A DNA stretch of 64,000 nt from Deltaproteobacteria bacterium (lineage in GTDB: Bacteria > Myxococcota_A > Polyangia > Polyangiales > Ga0077539). The notes under the pieces are model-generated. The model worked only from the letters and a program-made list of their open reading frames with translations. It was not told where the DNA came from and did not search any database. This document shows positions 1 through 7,243 of the stretch, piece by piece. The DNA lies in NCBI GenBank assembly GCA_016704445.1, contig JADJAE010000165.1, positions 105,896 to 169,895 on the forward strand, read 5' to 3'. Every line of letters begins with the position of its first letter. Position 1 is the stretch's first letter. The position numbers and the translations under genes were made by a program.

Positions 1-2
1 GG

Positions 3-491
3 CTCTCGCTCATGCCCCGGCCGCGTCGGAGGCACTCGCGGGCAGCGGGAGAACTGCACGGCGAGCTGCGCGGCCCCTTCGATCGTGGGCGCGACGGCCC
101 GGGAGGGTGGGTGTTCCTCGACGAACCTGAGCTGCACCTGGGGCCTCGCCCGGACATCGTCATCCCCGACCTCGCGGGGTGGCGCACCGAGCGCACGCCC
201 CCGGGCTTCCTCGCCGACGACTCCTCGGGCATCGCCCTCGCGCCCGACTGGGTGTGCGAGGTGCTCTCGCCTTCGACCGCGAGCACCGACCGCACGAAGA
301 AGCTTCCGATCTACCGACGTGAGGGGATCGGCCACGCGTGGCTGATCGACCCGACCGCGCACACGCTGGAGGTGTTCCGGCGCCACGACCTCGGATGGCT
401 GCTCATCGCGAGCTTCGAGGGCGCGAGCGTCGTGCGCGCCGAGCCCTTCGACGCCATCGAGCTCGACCTCGCGGGCCTCTGGGTCGACTGA
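3..491 (+). CDS. Uma2-family (DUF820) PD-(D/E)XK endonuclease-like protein, 5' truncated
   Basis: The frame is open from the first bases of the window, and the text before the first Met (LSL-MPRP) already matches the interior of Uma2 proteins, so the N-terminus lies outside the window. The motifs follow family order: GGWVFLDEPELHL, PDIVIPDLAGWR, PDWVCEVLSPST, then KLPIYRREGIGHAWLIDP and a short beta-strand end. The E of the ExLSPST motif and the D of PDIVIPDLAG are the family's presumed metal ligands. Uma2 proteins have a restriction-endonuclease-like fold and are very numerous in high-GC bacteria; their cellular role is mostly unknown. The visible part is about 162 residues, compared with about 185-200 usual. 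Family assignment is confident; nuclease activity is inferred. Confidence 0.85.
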   Translation, partial: LSLMPRPRRRHSRAAGELHGELRGPFDRGRDGPGGWVFLDEPELHLGPRPDIVIPDLAGWRTERTPPGFLADDSSGIALAPDWVCEVLSPSTASTDRTKKLPIYRREGIGHAWLIDPTAHTLEVFRRHDLGWLLIASFEGASVVRAEPFDAIELDLAGLWVD

Positions 492-544
492 CACACGCGA
501 GATTTCCGAGAACCACCGCCCCCGACAGGCGTCCTACCCGCTCG

Positions 545-1870
545 ATGCTCCCGCTACGGCGATCGCTCCTCGGGCTCCTCGGCTGCCTCGGTCTCCATCC
601 CCTCCCGGTCAGCGCGCAGACCGCGCCCGCGATCGAGCGGGACGGCGACGACGACCCCGAGGACACGGGCACCGGGCAGCTCCCGTTGGCCGGTCGCCTC
701 GAGCGCGTCGGCCGCGGTCCGTCGGCGCTGCGGCGCATCTGCGACCTCACGCCCTTCCGAGGCGCCCTCTACTCGGCCCACGCGGTGTCGTCCCTCGGCT
801 CCGACGGCGCGACCATCCTTCGCTACGACCCCTCGGACGCCGCCCGCCCCTTCCGCCTCGTCTTCGACTGGAACCGCCCCGGCCGCCCGACCGCCGGCGG
901 CGCCGGTGGCCAGGGGTTTCTGCGCGTCCACGCCATCGGGTCGCGGCTCTTCGTGCCCGACGCCGACCCGCCCTACGGGGGCTTCGGGCTCGTCGACCAC
1001 GGCACCGAGGGGTACGTCTTCCTCTCCGACCACGACGGCAACTTCGCGCCCGCGCGAGGCGAGCGACTGCTGCCTCCCAGCGCACCCGACGACGCGGGAA
1101 GGCCCGGCGCGGCGGTGCTCCCGCGGGCCTACCACGTCATCGACGTCATCCGGTATCGAGGCATGACCCTGGCGTCGACGGGGTCGGTTCCGCCGCGAGA
1201 GCGCGCCTGGCGCGGGGCTTCACCGGGGGCGCTGCACGTCGCCGACGCGACGCTGCGCCGCTGGACCTACGCCATCGACTACCCCCACCCCTGGCAGAAC
1301 GGCGTCTGGCGCATCGGCTTCATGGTGAGGTTTCGGGGACGGCTCTTCGGGGGCCTCCAGGACTACAACGGCCGGGAGCCCAACGACATGGTCGTGGTCG
1401 ACGCTCCGCCGGGCGCCACCTCCCTCGCCCAGTCGATGCTGCGGGGCGTGCGGGTGACCCCCATGGGCGCGTCGCTCACCCTGCGCTGGTACGTCGACGG
1501 CGACACCCTCTACTGGATCGCCTGGCAGCGCCGCGGCGGCGTTCGTCTGTACCGCACCACGGACGGCGATCACTGGTCGGAGGTGGCGCTGCCCGCGGGG
1601 TCGGGAGCGCCGACGGACATCACCCGCTGGCGCGACGGGCTCGTGCTGCTCACCACGATGGGCGTCTGGCGTCTGGACGGCGCCTCGCTGCGGCTCATCG
1701 CCCCGGTGACGCGCGAGATGGTCGACCGCCGACGGGGAGGTCCCTTCGATGTGGGAGATGGGTTCTGCGCGGCGCCGCTCGCGGTGCTCAACGACACGCT
1801 GTACGCAGGATCACAGCGGGACGGCGCGCTCTGGAGGGTGGTGGAGGAGCCCCGGCAGGGAGGCCAGTGA
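545..1870 (+). CDS. secreted protein of unknown function, propeller-like
   Basis: 441 residues. The Met at 545 was chosen because it opens a clear signal peptide (MLPLRRSLLGLLGCLGLHPLPVSA, cut after the last Ala); the frame stays open further upstream but that part is Arg-rich and unlike protein. After an acidic linker (DGDDDPEDTGTG) come repeated short units where an aromatic or hydrophobic strand is followed by a Gly/Asp turn (for example LYSAHAVSSLGSDG, FMVRFRGRLFGGLQDYNG, GDHWSEVALPAGSG, VWRLDGASLRLI). This looks like a beta-propeller or an exo-sialidase-type fold. I recognise no catalytic motif. It lies alone, converging on the SPFH operon, with a palindromic element between. Export is well supported; function is unknown. 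Confidence 0.7.
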   Translation: MLPLRRSLLGLLGCLGLHPLPVSAQTAPAIERDGDDDPEDTGTGQLPLAGRLERVGRGPSALRRICDLTPFRGALYSAHAVSSLGSDGATILRYDPSDAARPFRLVFDWNRPGRPTAGGAGGQGFLRVHAIGSRLFVPDADPPYGGFGLVDHGTEGYVFLSDHDGNFAPARGERLLPPSAPDDAGRPGAAVLPRAYHVIDVIRYRGMTLASTGSVPPRERAWRGASPGALHVADATLRRWTYAIDYPHPWQNGVWRIGFMVRFRGRLFGGLQDYNGREPNDMVVVDAPPGATSLAQSMLRGVRVTPMGASLTLRWYVDGDTLYWIAWQRRGGVRLYRTTDGDHWSEVALPAGSGAPTDITRWRDGLVLLTTMGVWRLDGASLRLIAPVTREMVDRRRGGPFDVGDGFCAAPLAVLNDTLYAGSQRDGALWRVVEEPRQGGQ

Positions 1871-1889
1871 CAGCGCGCCGTAGCCCCGA

Positions 1890-2238
1890 CGCCTTACCTC
1901 ATCGTTGCCCTCTTCGAGCGCAGGCCGCTTGCAGGCTGGGGTTCCGCGCGCTGGCGCGTCACCCCAGGCAATAACAGGATGGCCGCCCCGGACAGGGTCC
2001 GGGGCTCCGAACGGCCGTTTCTGTGCGCAGGTTGCCGGGTCCGCTGTCGAGCGAACCGAGGGAGGCAGCCGGACGCCGGCGCGGCGACTCCGACACGTAT
2101 CACGCGATGCCCGTTCGGAGCCCCGGGCCGATGCCGGGGCGGCCATCCTGTTATTGCCTGGGGTGACGCGCCAACGCGCGGAACCCCAGCCTGCAAGCGG
2201 CCTGCGCTCGAAGAGGGCAACGATGAGGGCGCCTTACC
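1890..2238. mobile_element. palindromic MITE-like element with 9-bp flanking direct repeat
   Basis: Two arms of 118 bp (1897-2014 and 2111-2228) are inverted copies with only six mismatches, five of them in one 9-bp patch near the inner end. They enclose a 96-bp loop. Each arm holds a smaller hairpin (GGGGT...ACCCC around CGCGCGCTGGCGCG). The 9-mer CGCCTTACC occurs directly at 1890-1898 and 2230-2238, as expected for a target-site duplication. The right copy contains the stop codon of the SPFH gene. No transposase or other credible gene is inside. The element fills the whole gap between two converging genes and could also act as a bidirectional terminator. Element type is inferred from structure alone. 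Confidence 0.75.
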
Positions 2239-3187
2239 GCCCGTTGATCGCCCGATCGCCGTGCGCGCTGAGCATCCGCTCGCCGTGCCCGTTGAGGGGC
2301 GCGATGCCGCTGGTCTCGCCGCTCGTCGGGGAGAGCATCGCCGCGTCCACCGCGCGCATCGCCTCGCCCTCGAAGCCGCGGAAGGCCACCGTGCGGTGCG
2401 GCCGCAGCAGAGAGAGCTCGTACAGCTCCTGGTAGGCCTTGAGCACCTCGGGCTGGTCGCGCAGCGCCGAGAAGGCCCGGCCCACCGCCAGCGGGTACTG
2501 CGCCTTGGCCTCGGCCACCAGCGCCGCGACCTTCACGCCCGTGTCGGCCTCGAGCTGGGCCGCCGCAAGACGCCCGTTCTCGTCGAGGGCGGCCTTGGCG
2601 CGCTCCAGCCGGGCGGCGATGGTGCCGAAGATCTGCCGCGACACCTCGGGCAGCAGCTTCACGTTGCGGATGAACACCCGCTCGATCTTGAGGCCCCAGC
2701 GCGCGGTCTCGTCGGAGATGTCCTGCTGGAGGCGCTCGCCGAGCTCGGTGCGGTCGCTGAGAATCTGCGAGAACTCCCGGTTGCCCAGGATGGACGTCGC
2801 CGCGTGGGAGACGAGGTTCTGCAGCGCGCGGTCCCAGTCGGCGACGCCGAAGATCGCCTTGGCCGGGTCCTCGATGCGAAACTCCAGCCAAAGGTCGACC
2901 ATCAGCGTGGTGCCTCGGGCGTCGTTGACGTGCACGTCGTCGAAGAGCCGGAAGTCGCGGCGCAGGGAGACCGTGCGCAGCGACACCCAGGGGAGCATCC
3001 GAGCGGGCATCCACTGCATCCCCGGCTCGCGGAGCGTGCGCACGAGACGCCCGAAGCTGGTGACCAGCACGGCGTCCTCGTCGTCGACCTCCACGGTCAT
3101 CAGCCGACCGATGGAGATCAGCAGGGGGATGAGGGCCATGCCCGCGAGCACGCCGAAGACCAGGCGGAAGACCTCGCTGCTGCTCAT
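2234..3187 (-). CDS. SPFH/Band 7 (prohibitin-stomatin-like) protein, second of pair
   Basis: 317 residues. It starts with MSSSEV, whose ATGA overlaps the stop of the upstream SPFH gene by 4 bp, so the two are translationally coupled. An N-terminal membrane segment (about residues 8-28, LVFGVLAGMALIPLLISI) is followed by the SPFH domain (about 30-210), with typical lines such as DDEDAVLVTSFGRLV, VNDARGTTLMVDLWLEFRIEDP and ILSDRTELGERLQQDI. An Ala/Glu-rich helical stretch follows (IAARLERAKAALDENGRLAAAQLEA is split here by the coiled-coil pattern). SPFH proteins form ring or cage oligomers on membranes and organise proteases or transporters. The stop codon lies inside the flanking repeat of the neighbouring palindromic element, so the C-terminus may have been altered by that insertion. 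Family assignment is strong; the partner is inferred from the operon. Confidence 0.85.
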   Translation of the reverse strand: MSSSEVFRLVFGVLAGMALIPLLISIGRLMTVEVDDEDAVLVTSFGRLVRTLREPGMQWMPARMLPWVSLRTVSLRRDFRLFDDVHVNDARGTTLMVDLWLEFRIEDPAKAIFGVADWDRALQNLVSHAATSILGNREFSQILSDRTELGERLQQDISDETARWGLKIERVFIRNVKLLPEVSRQIFGTIAARLERAKAALDENGRLAAAQLEADTGVKVAALVAEAKAQYPLAVGRAFSALRDQPEVLKAYQELYELSLLRPHRTVAFRGFEGEAMRAVDAAMLSPTSGETSGIAPLNGHGERMLSAHGDRAINGR

Positions 3188-4065
3188 GAGTGATGCTCCT
3201 TCACGAAGACGGCGCGGGACTCGGAGAGCACCTCCGCGCGGCGGCGGTCGATGTAGTCGCGGAGGGTGCCCTCGCGGTGCAGGGAGGAGAGCGCGGTGGC
3301 GAGCGTGCGCACCTCCGTCTCCACGGCCTCGGCGCGGGCGCGGGCGATGGCGATGCCCTGCTCCGAGGCCAGCACCCGCTGCTCGCAGTCGGCCTGCGCG
3401 CGGAAGTAGAGCGCCTCGGCCTCGGTCTGCGCCTGGATCATCCCGTTGAGCGCCTCGGCGAGCTCGTCGGGCGGCAGGATGTCCGTGAGGTCGACGGCGT
3501 TGAAGTGCACCCCGTAGCGGTCGCCGATCTGCGTGCGGCAGAACTCCGCGATGCGGCGGTTGAGGTCGACGCGCTCGCGGCGGATGAGCGCGTAGGCCCC
3601 TCCCCCGGCGCCCAGGTCGGCGCGGGCGAGGTCGCGGGAGGGCGTGGTCTCGACGCGGAAGTTCGCGATCTCGTTGCGCAGCAGGCAGGTGAAGAGCCCG
3701 GTGATGTGCTCGATGGGCGCGCGCAGCCCGAAGAGGAACTCCTCCAGACGCGCCTCGATGGGCTGGTAGCGGAGGATGGAGTCGAAGCGCAGCACGGTGC
3801 CGTCCTCGGCCATGGCCATCTGTCCGCCCTTCTCGCCGGAGAGGTCGACGGACTGCTCCATCGTCGGCACCAGCACCACCCGCTGCCACGGGCGCTTCTG
3901 GTGCAGCCCGGGCTTGTAGGTGCGGAGCCCGCCGGAGGAGTCGCGCTCGACCGCCCCGAAGGAGGTGAGCACCGCGAGGTGCCCCTCCCCCACGCGGAAG
4001 TAGCAGCGCGACGCCACCATGAGGCCGTAGATCAAGAGACCGATCAGCAATCCCCAGACGATCAT
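3184..4065 (-). CDS. SPFH/Band 7 (prohibitin-stomatin-like) protein, first of pair
   Basis: 293 residues. The start at MIVWGLLIGLLIYGLM is supported by an AGAGG about 11 nt upstream and by the membrane segment that begins at once (residues 2-20). The SPFH domain follows: GEGHLAVLTSFGAVE, then the GLHQKRPWQRV line typical of stomatins, a DLSGEKGGQMAMAEDGT strand and an RNEIANFRVE segment. The C-terminal third is a charged helix with the EAEALYFRAQADCEQRVLASEQG pattern split over several heptads, as in HflK/HflC. It sits 31 bp after the SulP-carbonic anhydrase gene and overlaps the next SPFH gene by 4 bp. HflK/HflC-like pairs form one mixed ring, so the two proteins probably work together. A link to the transporter is inferred only from the operon. 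Confidence 0.87.
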   Translation of the reverse strand: MIVWGLLIGLLIYGLMVASRCYFRVGEGHLAVLTSFGAVERDSSGGLRTYKPGLHQKRPWQRVVLVPTMEQSVDLSGEKGGQMAMAEDGTVLRFDSILRYQPIEARLEEFLFGLRAPIEHITGLFTCLLRNEIANFRVETTPSRDLARADLGAGGGAYALIRRERVDLNRRIAEFCRTQIGDRYGVHFNAVDLTDILPPDELAEALNGMIQAQTEAEALYFRAQADCEQRVLASEQGIAIARARAEAVETEVRTLATALSSLHREGTLRDYIDRRRAEVLSESRAVFVKEHHS

Positions 4066-4096
4066 TGGGAGTTCATCCTCTTCATGGGTTGGAACC

Positions 4097-6175
4097 TTAA
4101 AACCTGCTGGGGTCGCGGTCGGGCTGCCATCGCTGGTCCCAGCTCGGGCCGCGGCGCTCGACCTCGGTCGCCCGTGGGCGCACGGCCGCGGGGCCCTCCT
4201 CGTGCTCGCGGTAGGCCGCCACGAGCCCGCGGTTGACCTCCACCACGTCTTCATTGAACTCGCGGTGCACGTCGCTCACGAGCGACAGCCGCTCGACCGC
4301 GTCGGCCGTGTCGATGATCGCCCCGTGCGGAACAAACCGCCCGTCGGGAACCTCCACCCCCACCACCACGGCGCCGATGCCGATGTAGCAGTGCGACCCG
4401 ACCACCGCGTCGTGCACCACGGCCTTGAAGCCCACGAAGGTGTCGTCGCCGATGTAGCAGGGCCCGTGCACCAGCGCGTTGTGCGCGATGGAGACGTGGC
4501 GTCCCACGTACACGGCCCAGTCCTCCCCGGCGACGGTGACCCACTTGTTCTTGAGGGCGTGCACCACCACCCCGTCCTGGAGGTTGGTGTTGCTGCCGAT
4601 GAAGAAGGGCGAGCCCTCATCCGCGCGCACCGAGCTGCCCGCCGCGATGTGGACGTTCTCTCCCATCACCACCCGGCCGATCACCGAGGCCTGCCGGTGC
4701 ACGAAGGAGGAGGCGGAGACCACCGCGCGGTCCCTGATCTGGCTGAGCCACTTGTGGTGGCCCGGGGCCTCGAGCTCGGTCGACGGACGGCGGCCCTTGG
4801 CCTCCTCGCGCCCCAGCACCGCGCGGATGCCCTTCTCGCGGCGCTTGGAGAGCTGCACCTCGGCGGCGTGCTCGTGGCGATGCAGGAAGGCGTGAAGCGC
4901 GTGGAGCACGAAGCCCCCGACGAGGCCCATCACCAGGTGGCCGGTGACGGTGCCCACGGCGGTGACCAGGAAGGCCGCGGCCTCGATGCGCTCCTTGCGG
5001 GCGAGCTCGATGAGGGTGCCCACCTCGACGAGGCGGAAGCCCACCACGCAGAGCAGACCCCCGAGCGCCGCCAGCGGAACCTGCGCGATGGTGCTCCCCA
5101 GCAGCAGCACCGAGGCCGCCAGCAGGACGCCGTGCACCAGCGCCGAGAGCCGGGTGCGACCGCCGCTCTGGACGTTGACCCCGGAGCGCACGATCACGCC
5201 CGAGACGGGCATCCCCTGGAGGAGCCCGACGCCGAGGTTGGCGAGGCCCTGACCGAAGAGCTCGAGGTCGGGGTTGTGGGGCTTGTACTCCGGGGTCATG
5301 CGGTCGACCGCGCGCGCCGAGAGCAGCGACTCGATGGAGGCCAGCAGCGCGAGCGGCAGGGTGGCGGCGGCGAGGTCGAGCCAGCGCTCGTCGGGGATGC
5401 TCGGGAAGATCGGGTGGGGGATGGTCGCGGGCACGGCCCCGACGCGCTCGAGGTTCCAGCGCAGGTAGACCGAGACGGCGGTGATGAGCCCGATGCCGAG
5501 GATGGCCGCGGGGAAGCGCTTCAGGTGCCGCGTGGAGCTCACCAGGAAGGCCACGAAGAGGCCGCTCACCACCGCGGTCCACGAGACGTGATGCAGCCAC
5601 GCCGGGCGGTGCATCATCTGGGCGAGCTCGTAGACCCGGTAGTCGAAGCCGAGCACCTCGGGAATCTGGCTGTCGAGCAGCTTGAGCCCGACGCCGGTGG
5701 TGAGGCCCGCGAGCACGGATTCGGGCACGCGCTTGCCAAGCCGTCCGGCCAGCGAGAACGACAGCACGAGCTGAACGACCCCGATCATCATGGCCGCCGC
5801 CGCCACGCCCGTCGCGCCGAAATTGTGGGCCAGCGCGAGCACCATCACGTTGAGCGCCGCCGCGGGCCCGGTGACCTGGAACCGCGCCCCGCCGAAGGCC
5901 GCCGCGATGCTGCCTCCCACGGCGCCCGCGATGAGCCCGGCCACCGGGGGAAGGCCGCTCGCGACCGCCAGCGCCACGTTGAGCGGGAGCGCCACCGCGG
6001 CGACCGTGAGGCCCGCGATGAGGTCGGACACGAAGCCCGTGGAGCGGGCGACGTCCTTCCAGCTCTGCCACCAGTCCGTCGCCATCGAGAGCCAGCCCGC
6101 CTTGAGGGGGACGAATGGGTTGTCGCGCTGGCCGGACGCGGGACTCGAGGCGGGGTGATGGGGGCTGTGGTTCAT
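4097..6175 (-). CDS. SulP anion (bicarbonate) transporter fused to gamma-carbonic anhydrase
   Basis: 692 residues from MNHSP; a Met 11 codons upstream and MATDWW at about residue 31 are other possible starts, as none has a clear ribosome site. Residues about 35-440 are a SulP/SLC26 transporter with about 12 hydrophobic segments and the family lines DLIAGLTVAAVALP, GAVGGSIAAAFGGARFQVTGP and GMPVSGVIVRSGVN. No STAS domain follows. Residues about 482-655 form a left-handed beta-helix gamma-carbonic anhydrase. The zinc histidines are H539 (QDGVVVH), H565 and H570 (SIAHNALVHG), and the Cam-type R517, D519, E520 (VRADEG) and Q533 are present. The spacing shows that the acidic loop of archaeal Cam is missing. 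The fusion suggests that bicarbonate or CO2 is handled as it crosses the inner membrane. The substrate is inferred. Confidence 0.88.
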   Translation of the reverse strand: MNHSPHHPASSPASGQRDNPFVPLKAGWLSMATDWWQSWKDVARSTGFVSDLIAGLTVAAVALPLNVALAVASGLPPVAGLIAGAVGGSIAAAFGGARFQVTGPAAALNVMVLALAHNFGATGVAAAAMMIGVVQLVLSFSLAGRLGKRVPESVLAGLTTGVGLKLLDSQIPEVLGFDYRVYELAQMMHRPAWLHHVSWTAVVSGLFVAFLVSSTRHLKRFPAAILGIGLITAVSVYLRWNLERVGAVPATIPHPIFPSIPDERWLDLAAATLPLALLASIESLLSARAVDRMTPEYKPHNPDLELFGQGLANLGVGLLQGMPVSGVIVRSGVNVQSGGRTRLSALVHGVLLAASVLLLGSTIAQVPLAALGGLLCVVGFRLVEVGTLIELARKERIEAAAFLVTAVGTVTGHLVMGLVGGFVLHALHAFLHRHEHAAEVQLSKRREKGIRAVLGREEAKGRRPSTELEAPGHHKWLSQIRDRAVVSASSFVHRQASVIGRVVMGENVHIAAGSSVRADEGSPFFIGSNTNLQDGVVVHALKNKWVTVAGEDWAVYVGRHVSIAHNALVHGPCYIGDDTFVGFKAVVHDAVVGSHCYIGIGAVVVGVEVPDGRFVPHGAIIDTADAVERLSLVSDVHREFNEDVVEVNRGLVAAYREHEEGPAAVRPRATEVERRGPSWDQRWQPDRDPSRF

Positions 6176-6312
6176 CGGGCGCCGCCCCGAGCACGGAGCG
6201 AACCACATGGGGAAACAGCCACAACTGGGGGTGGCGCTCTGCCGCAGGAAACCGCAGCGTGCGGCGGATTGCCGCCCTCCCCCCCTCCGGCCGGGGCCCA
6301 GGGTTTAGGTGC

Positions 6313-6318
6313 TATCGT
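6313..6318 (+). promoter_or_regulatory. likely -10 element of the YqiJ-like gene (TATCGT)
   Basis: The hexamer TATCGT fits TANNNT and lies 12 nt before the GTG start at 6325, so transcription would begin at or next to the start codon. The same placement recurs before other genes in the window (see 42374, 50136, 57217 and 61002). There is no Shine-Dalgarno sequence between hexamer and start. Inferred from position and repetition. Confidence 0.45.
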
Positions 6319-6324
6319 CCGCCC

Positions 6325-7182
6325 GTGCAGCAGCTCCTCGACGCGGTCGTGACCTTCCCGGGGGCCATGTACACGGTGCTCCTGGGCGTCGTGACGCTCT
6401 ACTGGATCTCCATGCTGCTGGGCGCGGTCGACCTCGACCTGCTGGGCGGCGCCGAGCACGGAGGCACCGAGGCCGCGGCGGAGGGCGCGCTCGACGGTCA
6501 CGGCGCCGGGGACGGGCACCTCGATCACGGCGGGGACATCGACCACGGCGGGGACGTCGACCACGGGGAGGCCGAGGTCGGGGAGGCCGAGCACGGAGGC
6601 GCCGACCACGGGGACGACGGGGTGCTGAGTTCCCTCGGCGCGCTGGGGCTGCGCAAGCTGCCGATGACGGTGAGCGTGAGCCTGCTGGTGATCTGGGGCT
6701 GGCTGGTGAGCGTGCTGGGCGCGCTGACGCTCGCCGAGCCGGCGTCGCGCTACCTGCCTTCTGGGGTGTTCCGGGGGTTGCTCTTCGTCGTGGCGGCGCT
6801 GAGCTCGCTGAAGCTGGCGAGCCTGTCGGCGCGGCCCATTGCACCGCTCTTCGTGGCCAACAAGGCCTCGCGGCGGGAGCACCTGGTGGGCAAGCTGGCG
6901 GAGGTCTCGACGGGCAGGCTCGACGCGCGCTTCGGCCAGGTGCTGGTGTCCGACGGCGGCGCGGGCCTGCTGATCGACGCGCGCCACGAGGGCGGCGACG
7001 CCCTCAAGCGCGGCGACCGGGTGATCGTGACCTCGTGGGAGTCCGAGCGGGGCTTCGTGCTGGTGGAGCCCATCGACCGCTTCACGACGCTGAGGGTCGA
7101 GGGCGGGGCGCCGTCCGTCGCGGAGTCCGGCGAGCCCGAGGCGAAGTCGTGCGACGTTGCGGTCAAGCGGGTGATACGGTAG
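6325..7182 (+). CDS. YqiJ-like OB-fold (NfeD-type) membrane protein
   Basis: 285 residues starting at GTG (VQQLLDAVVTFPG). This start was chosen because the membrane segment begins there (about residues 12-30, MYTVLLGVVTLYWISMLLG) and a -10-like TATCGT sits just upstream. A loop rich in His, Asp and Gly (HGGDIDHGGDVDH) is followed by two more hydrophobic segments (VSVSLLVIWGWLVSVLG and LLFVVAALSSLKLA) and a C-terminal OB-fold of about 80 residues (LVGKLAEVSTGRLDARFGQV, RGDRVIVTSWESERGFVLVEP). This matches the YqiJ/DUF1449 family, which is encoded next to YqiK flotillins and related to NfeD partners of SPFH proteins. It lies 61 bp before the flotillin gene. The His/Asp loop may bind metal; that is a guess. 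Confidence 0.82.
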   Translation: MQQLLDAVVTFPGAMYTVLLGVVTLYWISMLLGAVDLDLLGGAEHGGTEAAAEGALDGHGAGDGHLDHGGDIDHGGDVDHGEAEVGEAEHGGADHGDDGVLSSLGALGLRKLPMTVSVSLLVIWGWLVSVLGALTLAEPASRYLPSGVFRGLLFVVAALSSLKLASLSARPIAPLFVANKASRREHLVGKLAEVSTGRLDARFGQVLVSDGGAGLLIDARHEGGDALKRGDRVIVTSWESERGFVLVEPIDRFTTLRVEGGAPSVAESGEPEAKSCDVAVKRVIR

Positions 7183-7243
7183 CGCCGCGTCTGGTGGGTC
7201 GCAGGCCCGCAGCGGGCCCGACGTCTCGACGGAGGAGTGTTTG

